28,478 bases of DNA from an uncultured Oscillospiraceae bacterium (GCA_910585815.1 CAJUFJ010000049.1:1-28478); one strand, 5' to 3'. Numbered from the stretch's first letter, positions 1-7,664 are shown. Notes: generated by a model from the sequence alone, not told the origin. A program made the numbers and translations.

Positions 1-117
1 GGGACGACCCGAACCGTGGACACCCACATCAAGACCCTGCGGCAAAAGCTGGGGGACGAGGGGCGGCATATTGTCACGCTGATCCGCTCCGGCTATAAAT
101 TCGAGGTAGTGGTATGA
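1..117 (+). CDS. Response regulator, OmpR/PhoB family, C-terminal end (partial)
   Basis: The frame is open from the first base and ends in TGA at 115-117. The 38 visible residues include VDTHIKTLRQKLGD and LIRSGYKFEV, the recognition helix and C-terminal wing of an OmpR-type winged-helix DNA-binding domain. The receiver domain lies before the window. The stop overlaps the ATG of the next gene (ATGA), so it is translationally coupled to the histidine kinase and is its presumed partner. A likely target is the set of 11-bp direct repeats just after the kinase gene. Confidence 0.85.
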   Translation, partial: GTTRTVDTHIKTLRQKLGDEGRHIVTLIRSGYKFEVVV

Positions 118-1184
118 AAGAGCTGTTTTCCCTCCATACTGTTCGGAAAAAGATCTTGATGCTCTCTAAGCTGGCGGGGGTTGCGCTGATTTTTTCCTAC
201 GTCCTCTCTACCGGCCTGCCGGTCAGCGAAGATACTTCTTTTCTAATCTGGCTGGGGTTTGTTTTTCTGCTGATTATCGGGATTGACCTTTTTATGGGCC
301 GCTTTATCACGAAACCGATTGACAAACTGAACGCCTCCGCAAAGCGTATGGCGGGGCTGGACTTTTCCACCCCCTGCAATCTCGTTTCAACCGATGAATT
401 TGGAGAACTGTCTGCCAGCCTGAACACAATGGCTGAAAATCTGCAACAGGCCCTTGCCCGGTTGGAGGACGCAAACACGCAGCTTGAAAAGGACGTGGAA
501 AAGGAGCGGCTTCTCCTGTCTGAGCGCAAAGAGCTGGTGGACAGCCTATCCCATGAGATGAAAACCCCGCTGGGTATCATCCGGGCCTACGCCGAGGGCT
601 TGCAGGACGAAGCGGACGAGGCCAAAAAGCAGAAATACGCCCAAGTCATTGTTTCCGAAGTAGAGCGCATGAACGATCTGATCGTGACTTTGTTGGATCT
701 GTCAGCATTAGAGAGCGGGGCCGCAGACTTGGATGTCACCCGCTTTGACTTTGTGGAGCTGGTGGAAACAGTAGCCGGACGGCTTCTGATCGATGCCCCG
801 GACACCGACTTTGAGCTGCAATATGAGCTGCCGGAGCAAAAGGTTTTTGTGGAAACTGACCGGCGGCGCATGGAGCAGGTCTTGGGCAACCTGATCGTCA
901 ACGCCAAGAAAAATGTGTATCCTGGCGGCGCTCTGCGGCTGGAACTGACAGTGGATGATGGTGTGTTGCATTTCTCCATCTTCAATCAGGGCCGACCCAT
1001 TCCGGAAAGTGATCTGTCCAAAATATGGACAAAATTCTACCGGGACAGCGGCGCAGAGTACAGCGGCTCCGGGCTGGGGCTGTCCATTGTGGCACAAATC
1101 CTATCCATGCAAAATTTACCCTACGGTGCAGAAAACCAAGCGGGTGGGGTGCGGTTCTATTTCTCCATCCCTGTCAAAGAATAA
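114..1184 (+). CDS. Sensor histidine kinase with HAMP domain
   Basis: This 356-aa membrane kinase has two predicted membrane segments (about residues 17-33 and 43-61) separated by only about 10 residues, so it has almost no extracellular sensor domain. A HAMP linker follows (about 62-115), then a HisKA domain with the phospho-acceptor His147 in SLSHEMKTP, an N box (NLIVNAKKN) and a G box (SGSGLGLSIV). Kinases with such short loops usually sense peptide antibiotics or cell-wall stress, often through a partner ABC transporter. The next genes encode such a transporter, which supports that role by inference. It would phosphorylate the upstream regulator. The start overlaps the regulator's stop. 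Confidence 0.92.
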   Translation: MKELFSLHTVRKKILMLSKLAGVALIFSYVLSTGLPVSEDTSFLIWLGFVFLLIIGIDLFMGRFITKPIDKLNASAKRMAGLDFSTPCNLVSTDEFGELSASLNTMAENLQQALARLEDANTQLEKDVEKERLLLSERKELVDSLSHEMKTPLGIIRAYAEGLQDEADEAKKQKYAQVIVSEVERMNDLIVTLLDLSALESGAADLDVTRFDFVELVETVAGRLLIDAPDTDFELQYELPEQKVFVETDRRRMEQVLGNLIVNAKKNVYPGGALRLELTVDDGVLHFSIFNQGRPIPESDLSKIWTKFYRDSGAEYSGSGLGLSIVAQILSMQNLPYGAENQAGGVRFYFSIPVKE

Positions 1185-1224
1185 TTTCACACGGATTTCA
1201 CAGCGGCATCACACCAATTTCACA
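1185..1224 (+). promoter_or_regulatory. Four direct repeats at 11-bp spacing, probable response-regulator operator
   Basis: TTTCACA occurs at 1185, 1196 and 1218, and the related CATCACA at 1207. The four 7-bp units are exactly 11 bp apart, about one helical turn. Seven-base direct repeats with 4-bp spacers are the classic recognition pattern of PhoB/OmpR-family regulators. The array lies between the kinase gene and the transporter genes, where an autoregulated activator would bind. A poor -10-like TAAACT lies at 1234-1239. Confidence 0.6.
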
Positions 1225-1237
1225 CCGCAACCCTAAA

Positions 1238-1268
1238 CTCTCCTTATCACAAATAAGGAGGGTTTTTT
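1238..1268 (+). terminator. Hairpin plus T-run that also sequesters the next gene's SD
   Basis: CTCTCCTTAT (1238-1247) pairs with ATAAGGAGGG (1253-1262) across a 5-nt loop and is followed by six T residues. It has the form of an intrinsic terminator. The 3' arm contains AAGGAGGG, the Shine-Dalgarno sequence of the gene starting at 1269. Transcripts reading through from the kinase gene would therefore be terminated or translationally masked, whereas a transcript starting inside the left arm would escape both effects. Confidence 0.55.
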
Positions 1269-1418
1269 ATGTTCTTAGGTTTAGCGTGGTACTGGTGGCT
1301 GGTGATCGCTGCGGCGCTGATTATCTCTATCCCGTTCAAGGTCAAGTTTATGAAGTGGTGGAGCAAGCACCAGCAGGAGAAGAAAGGCCAGCGCGGAAAG
1401 TGGGGTGACGACGAGTGA
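1269..1418 (+). CDS. 49-aa membrane protein in ABC transporter operon
   Basis: ATG at 1269 follows AAGGAGGG by 6 nt. The product has an aromatic, hydrophobic N-terminal segment (about residues 2-22, with WYWW) and then a basic tail (FKVKFMKWWSKHQQEKK), which fits a single-span protein with a cytoplasmic C-terminus. The stop overlaps the GTG start of the ABC ATPase (GTGA), so it is coupled to the transporter. I do not recognise a named family. It could be a transporter accessory subunit or a link to the short-loop kinase. The good SD and the exact overlap make it a real gene. Confidence 0.75.
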   Translation: MFLGLAWYWWLVIAAALIISIPFKVKFMKWWSKHQQEKKGQRGKWGDDE

Positions 1419-2263
1419 TCGAGGTCAAAAACCTGACGTTCTCCTACAGCAAGGACAAGCAGGCCCTCCACGGCCTGGACTTCACTGTGGAGGACGGGGA
1501 GATTTTCGGCTTCCTGGGGCCGAATGGCTCCGGGAAGTCCACGACCCAAAAAATTCTAACTGGGATTTTGAAGGGCCATGGCGGTAAGGTTTCCCTGTTC
1601 GGGCAGGACATTTCCGCCGCCCACGGCCAGGAATTTTTTCAAAAGATCGGTGTCCTGTTTGAGTTTCCCTATCTGTACGCCAATTTGAGCGCCGTAGACA
1701 ATCTGAACTATTTCGCCTCGTTTTATCCCAGGGAGCAGCGGCGGGATGTGGGGGAGCTGCTGGACACGCTGGAATTTAAGCCGGACTTTCTGAAAAAGCC
1801 GGTATCCTCCTACTCTAAGGGGATGCGCCAGCGGGTGAGCATGGCCCGGGCGCTGGTGAGCAACCCCCGGCTGCTGTTCCTGGACGAACCCACCAGCGGC
1901 CTTGACCCCTCCGGCGCGGTGCTGTTCCGAAGGATTATCGAGCAGGAGCGGAAAAAGGGAACCACGGTTTTTGTCACCACCCATAACATGGTGGACGCCG
2001 ATTTACTGTGCGACCGGGTAGCCTTTATCTCCAATGGAAATTTGGTAGCCCTGGATACGCCCAAGCGTCTGAAAGAGAAAAACAGCAATCACCGGGTCGT
2101 GATCGACTATCTGTATCAGGGACAGCGGGAAACGAAAACCATAGAGGCCCCGGAATTAGAGGCGGGTATCCCCTTTGCCCACGACGAGATCATCAGCATC
2201 CACTCCCAGGAGCCGACCTTGGAGGATATGTTCATCCAGTACACGGGGAGGGGGCTGTCCTGA
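1415..2263 (+). CDS. ABC transporter ATP-binding protein
   Basis: This 282-aa ABC ATPase has Walker A GPNGSGKST (about residues 33-41), the signature SYSKGMRQRVSMARAL (about 130-145), Walker B LLFLDEPTSGLD (about 153-164) and the switch histidine in TTHNM. It starts with GTG overlapping the previous stop and ends overlapping the ATG of the first permease. It powers the two ABC-2 permeases that follow. The family and the adjacent two-component system suggest export of, or immunity to, an antimicrobial peptide; the substrate cannot be read from sequence. Confidence 0.93.
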   Translation: MIEVKNLTFSYSKDKQALHGLDFTVEDGEIFGFLGPNGSGKSTTQKILTGILKGHGGKVSLFGQDISAAHGQEFFQKIGVLFEFPYLYANLSAVDNLNYFASFYPREQRRDVGELLDTLEFKPDFLKKPVSSYSKGMRQRVSMARALVSNPRLLFLDEPTSGLDPSGAVLFRRIIEQERKKGTTVFVTTHNMVDADLLCDRVAFISNGNLVALDTPKRLKEKNSNHRVVIDYLYQGQRETKTIEAPELEAGIPFAHDEIISIHSQEPTLEDMFIQYTGRGLS

Positions 2264-3255
2264 TGGGCAAAAGATTTTGCGCCCTGTTCAAAAAAGATTG
2301 CCGGATGCTGGTGTCGGGGAAATTTTTCTTGATGGCAATAGGGTTTCTTGTCCTTTATACAGCCTATGTGAACTTGGGCTATATCCGCTTCATGCAGATG
2401 CCGCCTTACAACGTGTATCTGTACGACCCCACCGGGACACATACGGAAAAATCGCCCCTGGTGCAGATTGTTTCCTCTATGGAGGATATGGACGCCGCCT
2501 TGCTCTCCGATGCCAACGGCGTGGGGCTGGACGCCAGCACCGGGGAGGTGCGGGTGGTACTCTATAAAGGTGCGGAACACGTTGACCGCCACCGGGCGGA
2601 CTACGCCCTGTCTTTACTGCGGCCTTCGGCCAGCCGTACCCCGGAGGTACTCGGCACAAACACGCCGGAACAAAAGGCGAGGAAAGAGATCACCTGTGAA
2701 CTGCTGTTTTTTGAGCTGGCCGCTGTGGGATTTTTGGGCATCGCCGCCGTACTGTTCAAGGAAAAGGGCATGGGGGTCATTCGTGTCCACGCCATTCTCC
2801 CGTTGCAGAAGGACTTGTTTCTCCTGTCCAAGCTGGCGGTGTTCCTGCTCTCCGATCTGGCCTTTGCGGTGCTGCTTACCCTGCTGAATGTGGGGGTAAC
2901 GGACGGAGCGGCGATACTGCCCGCCGTTCTGCTTCAGACGGCCATCCTGTCGCTGGTCATGGCCCTGGCTGGGCTGCTCTGCGCCCTGCTGTTGAAAGAT
3001 TTCCGGCAGTTTACACTGGCCTATCTGGTCATCGCTATTTTTGCTGCTACCCCGGTGTTCCTGTCGGCCAATACCTCCATCAAGTTTGACTGGATCGGCT
3101 ATCATCCGTTCTATCACGTCTATATGGGTCTGAAAAACGCCTATTTCGGAACGGACATTTCTCCTGTCTATTATGTCGGCGCTGTGGGTGCGATCCTGCT
3201 GCTGTTCCTGGTGGTGCGGCTTGCGTTCCATCGAGAAATCGGGAAGGAAGGGTAA
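2263..3255 (+). CDS. ABC-2 type permease subunit (first)
   Basis: The 330-aa protein has one N-terminal membrane segment (about residues 16-36), a soluble stretch of about 110 residues, and a C-terminal block of about five hydrophobic segments, the usual layout of ABC-2 permeases. ATG at 2263 overlaps the ATPase stop (TGATG), which is why I reject the longer in-frame start at 2008. Three nucleotides separate its stop from the next permease, so the pair probably forms a heterodimeric channel. Confidence 0.85.
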   Translation: MGKRFCALFKKDCRMLVSGKFFLMAIGFLVLYTAYVNLGYIRFMQMPPYNVYLYDPTGTHTEKSPLVQIVSSMEDMDAALLSDANGVGLDASTGEVRVVLYKGAEHVDRHRADYALSLLRPSASRTPEVLGTNTPEQKARKEITCELLFFELAAVGFLGIAAVLFKEKGMGVIRVHAILPLQKDLFLLSKLAVFLLSDLAFAVLLTLLNVGVTDGAAILPAVLLQTAILSLVMALAGLLCALLLKDFRQFTLAYLVIAIFAATPVFLSANTSIKFDWIGYHPFYHVYMGLKNAYFGTDISPVYYVGAVGAILLLFLVVRLAFHREIGKEG

Positions 3256-3258
3256 GGT

Positions 3259-4269
3259 ATGAAAGGTTTGAAATATCAGCTGAAAAGCGTCCTGCGGGAT
3301 AAATTCTGCTTGATGACGTTCCTGCTGCCCATCCTGGTGGCCGTGGCATTGAATTTTATGGGTTCCATTGATCTGTCCACATTGGGGGAACTGCACTTCG
3401 GCGTACTGGAAAACAACCTGTCCCCGCAGACAATCACATGGTTGGAGCGGTACGGCCCGGTGACAGAATATGGAACGCCGGAAGAACTGACCGCCGCCGT
3501 CAACGAGCCGTCCACCAATGTCATCGGGGTGAGAGCGGAGGGCGATAGCCTAAAAACTTCAATCAGCGGGGACGAGCTGGACATCTTCCGGCAGGCAGCG
3601 GTGACCCTCCCGGCGCTCTATGAGCAGCGGGAGGAGACGGAGCAGGTGGAAGTCCTGGCTCTGGAACGCCCTGATATTTTGGAAAGTTTTCAAGGAATTT
3701 TTATTCCTGCTGTGTCGATCGTCGCTATGTTCATGGGCTGTACGTTCAACGCCATGAACATCATTTCCGAAAAAGAAGATGGTGTGGCTTTTATCAACGA
3801 AATCCTGCCCATGGCACCAAGCCAGTACATTTTTCAGAAAGTTGTGGTGGGGTTTCTCTTTGGTAGTCTATCCTCTATCGTGACGGCCTGCATCTGTTTC
3901 AAACTGTCCTGGCAGAATTTCGGGCTGATGCTGGCGCTGATTGTTCTATCATCCTTTGTGGCGGCGCTGATCGGCCTGTTTATCGGTAAGCTCTCCGAGG
4001 GCCTGATGATTGGCGTGGTCTATATCAAGATCGTCATGCTTGTGTTTATCGCAGTACCCATTGTATGCGCTCTGATCGGGGTAAGCGGGCTGCTGGCGGT
4101 CATTTGCAATATCGTCCCGTCCCAACCGGCCTTTGATGGAATTATGGCCCTGTCTGCTGGGAACATGGGAACGGCGATAAAAGATATTGGTATTCTCGCA
4201 ATCCACTGTGTCGCATGGTTCGCACTGTATGTTTTGATTTCCACCCGACGCAAAAAGCAAGTAACTTAA
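3259..4269 (+). CDS. ABC-2 type permease subunit (second)
   Basis: This 336-aa protein has a first membrane segment at about residues 17-35, an extracytoplasmic stretch to about residue 150, then about six hydrophobic segments. EKEDG in the first intracellular loop is typical of ABC-2 permeases. It follows the first permease by 3 nt and is the last gene of the regulator-kinase-transporter operon. A palindromic hairpin begins 27 nt after the stop. Confidence 0.87.
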   Translation: MKGLKYQLKSVLRDKFCLMTFLLPILVAVALNFMGSIDLSTLGELHFGVLENNLSPQTITWLERYGPVTEYGTPEELTAAVNEPSTNVIGVRAEGDSLKTSISGDELDIFRQAAVTLPALYEQREETEQVEVLALERPDILESFQGIFIPAVSIVAMFMGCTFNAMNIISEKEDGVAFINEILPMAPSQYIFQKVVVGFLFGSLSSIVTACICFKLSWQNFGLMLALIVLSSFVAALIGLFIGKLSEGLMIGVVYIKIVMLVFIAVPIVCALIGVSGLLAVICNIVPSQPAFDGIMALSAGNMGTAIKDIGILAIHCVAWFALYVLISTRRKKQVT

Positions 4270-4295
4270 ATATCAGAAAAATGTCTGCTCAGCAT

Positions 4296-4322
4296 AAATG
4301 TGTCTCACGGTGAGACGCATTT
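4296..4322 (+). terminator. Palindromic hairpin, copy 1 of 3
   Basis: The arms GTCTCAC and GTGAGAC meet around one central base and extend outward to AAATG/CATTT with one mismatched pair. The core matches the hairpins at 5056-5090 and 5629-5655. It follows the permease operon and has A and T flanks, so it could end transcription in either direction. It could also be a protein-binding dyad. Confidence 0.55.
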
Positions 4323-4388
4323 CTCAAAAGGTGCCACTGGATAAAATCCGAGCATATGGATATTGAAAAATGGAGAGGCAGATTTTCA

Positions 4389-4814
4389 ATGTCAAGATTT
4401 AAAAAATTTAACGAAATGCTGTTTGAATCCTATTGCAAAAAGTCTGTCAGCAACGCTGCAAAAAAAGAACGTCAGAAGAAAGCAGCGCGGGGGCTGATGG
4501 AGCAGTCCCTTTCCGAATTAACAGATGCAGCACTTTATGGCGTAGTAGCAAAGAGCGGCGAAGTCGAACAGCCGGAGGAGCCATGCCAAATATTTTATGT
4601 TCAAGAAATGAATATCCCTGTTTATGAGCCGGAGTTGTCCAAAGCATTGTCCTACTTAATGCCCAAAGACCGGGAAATCATTCTGCTTTACTATTTTAAG
4701 GGGCTGAAAGACGCTAAAATTGCCCCATTGGCATCTATGAGTATTTCTACTGTTTCCCGGCGACGGCGGGCCGCAACTAAACGGTTGCGGGAATTGATAG
4801 AGAACACCTCATGA
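4389..4814 (+). CDS. Sigma-70 region 4-like regulator of the conjugative element
   Basis: The 141-aa protein has a C-terminal helix-turn-helix (PKDREIILLYYFKGLKDAKIA to STVSRRRRAATKRL) resembling sigma-70 region 4. Such sigma-like proteins are common in the regulatory ends of Tn916/Tn1549-like elements. ATG at 4389 is chosen because GGAGAGG lies 10 nt upstream; the in-frame ATG at 4356 has no good SD. Its stop overlaps the next start (ATGA). Confidence 0.8.
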   Translation: MSRFKKFNEMLFESYCKKSVSNAAKKERQKKAARGLMEQSLSELTDAALYGVVAKSGEVEQPEEPCQIFYVQEMNIPVYEPELSKALSYLMPKDREIILLYYFKGLKDAKIAPLASMSISTVSRRRRAATKRLRELIENTS

Positions 4815-5053
4815 AGCAAGTGCCGTTTTCTGTCATCCGGGCGGCAAAAAAGTTTGACTCTGAAGCTGTCCTGCTTGTATTCCAACACTTTGAGGGCTTT
4901 ATTTCGAGCCAGTGTTTATGCTGTTACGATGATAAATACGGAAATATCCGCCACTATGTAGATGATGATCTCTATTACCAAGCGATAATCGCACTGCTCG
5001 ACGCGATTACCAGTTTTCAATTCAAAGAACCGCCTGATAATTTTATGTCATAG
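4811..5053 (+). CDS. Conjugative-transposon helix-turn-helix protein
   Basis: The 80-aa protein resembles the small HTH proteins of Tn916-type elements: it opens with PFSVIRAAKKFDSEAVLLVFQH and has a CLCC/YDD segment followed by a C-terminal helix. It is translationally coupled to the sigma-like gene through an ATGA overlap, and a perfect palindromic terminator follows 3 nt after its stop. The pair probably regulates transfer or excision, by analogy. Confidence 0.75.
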   Translation: MKQVPFSVIRAAKKFDSEAVLLVFQHFEGFISSQCLCCYDDKYGNIRHYVDDDLYYQAIIALLDAITSFQFKEPPDNFMS

Positions 5054-5055
5054 CC

Positions 5056-5090
5056 AAAGAAATGCGTCTCACCGTGAGACGCATTTCTTT
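5056..5090 (+). terminator. Perfect 35-bp palindrome, copy 2 of 3, bidirectional terminator
   Basis: Seventeen bases on each side of C5073 are exact reverse complements. The core is GCGTCTCAC/GTGAGACGC, with AAAGAAAT and ATTTCTTT at the outer ends. It ends the sigma-like/HTH operon and has a T-rich tail on either strand. Confidence 0.75.
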
Positions 5091-5212
5091 GTTGTATCGG
5101 CGTTATCACTTTAATGCGAAAAACGTAGTTTTTAACCGACAAATAGAATGTTTTGACTATTCCTGCGAATCGTGAGCAAAATCTGATTTCCAAGGATATT
5201 AGGGACAAAAGC

Positions 5213-5570
5213 AGCTACTACTTTCCTGTTCGGCAGGGATGCGCCGTGAATGTCAGGGCGCATCCCTGCGGGCCGGGAAAGGCTTGACTACAACTGAATA
5301 AGGCAGTCAGATACATTCTGTATGCGTGGAGCCGGACGGCGGGCACGCAGGGAGAATCCCCCGCGAAAGGAGGACGGACAACGGGGGACGGAGCGAGCAT
5401 GGCCAGCGCCGCAAAGCTGTTAAGGCATAACAGCGGGCCACGAACCGCATACAGGGGAGATACTTGCGTCGGCTATGCGTCACAGCGTAGGACGCCCCGC
5501 CACGGGAATGGGGGGAGGCACGATAAATCCTATGGAGCGGCCCTGCCAGCCGCCGTCTGAACCCGCCTTT
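5213..5570 (+). ncRNA. Candidate structured RNA in the conjugative element
   Basis: No convincing ORF with an SD exists here, but many stems do. GCAGGGATGCGCC (5233-5245) pairs perfectly with 5257-5269, and CTTTCC (5221-5226) with GGAAAG (5276-5281) extends that arm. GCTGTTA (5416-5422) pairs with TAACAGC (5428-5434), enclosed by TGGCC (5400-5404) and GGCCA (5436-5440). GCGTG and CACGC around 5322-5348 also pair. A weak promoter (TTGACT at 5153, CAAAAT at 5177) precedes it and a hairpin terminator at 5629 follows, suggesting an independent transcript of about 450 nt. I cannot name an RNA family. Confidence 0.4.
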
Positions 5571-5628
5571 GTTTTTATATCGTGAACAACGAAATACAGA
5601 ACCGCAAAACAATGCGAAATTTGTCGTT

Positions 5629-5655
5629 AATGCGTCTCACCGTGAGACGCATTTT
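5629..5655 (+). terminator. Palindromic hairpin, copy 3 of 3
   Basis: AATGCGTCTCAC and GTGAGACGCATT are perfect arms around C5641, followed by a run of T. The core is the same as at 5056-5090. It lies between the candidate structured RNA and the tnpW start, so it would terminate the RNA and insulate the recombinase genes. Confidence 0.7.
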
Positions 5656-5691
5656 TTCATGCCAAATATCAAATTATAAGGGGGGAAACGC

Positions 5692-5853
5692 TTGACAAAT
5701 GATAAAACAGCCGTGGTAACGACGGAGCGGAGAATCGGCAAAGTCACCTATACGATTTGTGCCTCGGCCAGCCGGCAGGCCACCGAGACTTTAGATAAAA
5801 AGATCAGGAATTATATCCGGCGGGAAGTGGAAAAAAACGCCCGGAACATCTAA
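5692..5853 (+). CDS. tnpW: TnpW-like transposon-encoded small protein
   Basis: This 53-aa protein starts with TTG after AAGGGGGG. It has a beta-hairpin-like N-terminus (RRIGKVTYTICASAS) and a basic helical tail (TETLDKKIRNYIRREVE). In size, composition and position just upstream of a TnpX/TndX-type recombinase it matches the TnpW proteins of clostridial elements such as Tn4451. TnpW's role is not well defined; the pairing is what supports the name. Confidence 0.75.
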   Translation: MTNDKTAVVTTERRIGKVTYTICASASRQATETLDKKIRNYIRREVEKNARNI

Positions 5854-5869
5854 CAAAACTTGACAAGAA

Positions 5870-5898
5870 GTGACAAAAGCAGCGGTGTGTGGTAAAAT
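5870..5898 (+). promoter_or_regulatory. Sigma-A-type promoter for the element recombinase
   Basis: GTGACA (5870-5875) and TAAAAT (5893-5898) are 17 bp apart. A second -35-like TTGACA lies 10 bp upstream at 5860. The promoter sits between tnpW and the recombinase, so the recombinase can be made independently of tnpW. Confidence 0.6.
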
Positions 5899-5945
5899 AT
5901 AGATAGTACAAAACCATGCTTGTCTGCTGTCGGAAAGGGGGACTT

Positions 5946-7622
5946 ATGGTACAGACAGACAAGATCACCGCTCTTTATTGCAGATTAAGCCAAGAGGATA
6001 TGCAGGCCGGGGAGAGCGAGAGCATCCAGAATCAAAAAATCATATTGCAACGGTACGCTGACGACCACCATTTTTTTAACACCCGCTTTTTTGTGGATGA
6101 CGGATTTTCCGGGGTCAGCTTTGAACGGGAGGGACTTCAAGCCATGCTCCGGGAGGTGGAATCCGGGAACGTGTCCACGGTCATCACGAAAGACCTTTCC
6201 CGCCTGGGCCGCAACTACTTAAAGACCGGGGAACTGATTGAGATCGTTTTTCCAGAAAATGATGTTCGTTATATCGCCATTAACGACGGCGTGGACACGG
6301 CGCGGGAGGACAACGAATTTACCCCGCTGAGAAACTGGTTTAACGAGTTTTATGCCCGCGATACCTCCAAGAAAATCCGGGCCGTCAAACAGGCCAAGGC
6401 CCAGCGGGGGGAGCGCGTCAACGGCACCGTACCCTATGGATACGTCATAGACCCTGGGGACAGGAACCACCTCCTGCCCGACCCGGAAACGGCGGACATC
6501 GTAAGGCAGATTTTTATGATGTACGTGCGGGGTGACCGTATGCGCGACATCCAGAATTGGCTGTTGGAAAACAAGGTTGTGACCGTTTCCGAGCTTCAAT
6601 ACCGCCGCACAGGGAGTGGACGCCACCCCCGCCCCTACCCGGACTGCATTTACAACTGGCCGGACAAGACGCTGTACGACATTCTCACCCGCAAGGAGTA
6701 TTTAGGCCATACCATCACAGGGAAAAGCTACAAAGTGTCGTACAAGTCCAAAAAGACCCGCAAAAACCCGGAGGACAAGCAATACTTTTTCCCCAACACT
6801 CATGAGCCGCTGATTGACGAGGCCACCTTTGAGCTGGCGCAGAAGCGCATCGCCACCCGGCACCGGCCTACCAAGTGCGAAGAAATCGACGTGTTCTCAG
6901 GGCTGGTTTTTTGCGGCGACTGCGGACACAAGATGCATCTGCGTCAGGGGACCGGAACGCCGGAGCGGAAGCACGCTTACATCTGCGGAGCGTACTGCAA
7001 CCGCATCAGGACAGGCCCGGTCTGCACAACGCACTATATCCGCAAAAGCGTATTGAGAGAGCTTGTCCTGGGGGACATTCAGCGCGTGATGTCCTTTGTC
7101 AATAACCGGGAGCAGGAGTTTATTGACGCCGCCACCGAGTATGGCGGTCAGGCGGCGAAAAAGGCGGCGGCGCAACAGCGCAAGGAACTGGCAAAGGCCG
7201 AGGCCCGGATGAACGAGCTGGATGTGGTTTTCCGTAAACTCTACGAGGACAACGCCCTGGGACGCATTTCTGAGGAACAGTTTGCTTTCCTGACCTCCGG
7301 CTATGGAGAAGAAAGGAAGTCCCTTTCCGAACGGATTGTGGAATTGAAAAAGGAGATCAATACCGTTGCGGAGCGCGGCGCGGATGTGAAGCGGTTCCTT
7401 GACATTGTACACAGGTACACGGAGATCAACGAGCTTACTTATGAAAACGTCCATGAGCTGATTGACCGCATCCTGATCCATGAGCTGGACAAAGAGCACA
7501 ACACCCGCAAGATTGAGATTTTTTACAGCTTTGTCGGCAAGGTGGACAGTGGCGAAAAGCCTGTGGAAAGTGTGTCGTATTTCAGGCAGATCGGCGCGGA
7601 CGTGACGAGCATCGCCATGTAA
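5946..7622 (+). CDS. Large serine recombinase of the conjugative element (TndX/TnpX type)
   Basis: This 558-aa protein catalyses excision and integration of the element. Its N-terminal resolvase domain has catalytic Ser15 in LYCRLSQED and the conserved DDGFSG and KDLSRLGRN motifs. The recombinase domain covers about residues 160-290, a zinc ribbon starts at CGDCGHKM, and a long coiled coil (about 405-490) is rich in K, E and A. ATG at 5946 has AAAGGGGG 5 nt upstream; the ATG at 5916 lacks an SD. The gene is the last before the element end and is followed by a hairpin. Confidence 0.93.
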   Translation: MVQTDKITALYCRLSQEDMQAGESESIQNQKIILQRYADDHHFFNTRFFVDDGFSGVSFEREGLQAMLREVESGNVSTVITKDLSRLGRNYLKTGELIEIVFPENDVRYIAINDGVDTAREDNEFTPLRNWFNEFYARDTSKKIRAVKQAKAQRGERVNGTVPYGYVIDPGDRNHLLPDPETADIVRQIFMMYVRGDRMRDIQNWLLENKVVTVSELQYRRTGSGRHPRPYPDCIYNWPDKTLYDILTRKEYLGHTITGKSYKVSYKSKKTRKNPEDKQYFFPNTHEPLIDEATFELAQKRIATRHRPTKCEEIDVFSGLVFCGDCGHKMHLRQGTGTPERKHAYICGAYCNRIRTGPVCTTHYIRKSVLRELVLGDIQRVMSFVNNREQEFIDAATEYGGQAAKKAAAQQRKELAKAEARMNELDVVFRKLYEDNALGRISEEQFAFLTSGYGEERKSLSERIVELKKEINTVAERGADVKRFLDIVHRYTEINELTYENVHELIDRILIHELDKEHNTRKIEIFYSFVGKVDSGEKPVESVSYFRQIGADVTSIAM

Positions 7623-7628
7623 AAAAGC

Positions 7629-7664
7629 AAGATAACAGGCCATCAATAATGGTTATGTTATCTT
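7629..7664 (+). terminator. Hairpin after the element recombinase
   Basis: AAGATAACA (7629-7637) pairs with TGTTATCTT (7656-7664), with an inner CCAT/ATGG stem. It begins 7 nt after the recombinase stop. On the other strand it supplies the TAA that prematurely ends the interrupted recombinase fragment, so it belongs to the mobile element. Confidence 0.55.

Noticed and set aside
2008..2262. Longer N-terminus for the first ABC permease
   Set aside because: It would lie inside the ATPase gene. ATG at 2263 overlaps the ATPase stop and gives a normal permease N-terminus.
5307..5612. 101-codon minus-strand frame and similar short frames in the structured region
   Set aside because: There is no SD and no recognisable protein pattern; the Cys/Arg-rich composition fits antisense of a GC-rich RNA. 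The dense stems explain the region better.
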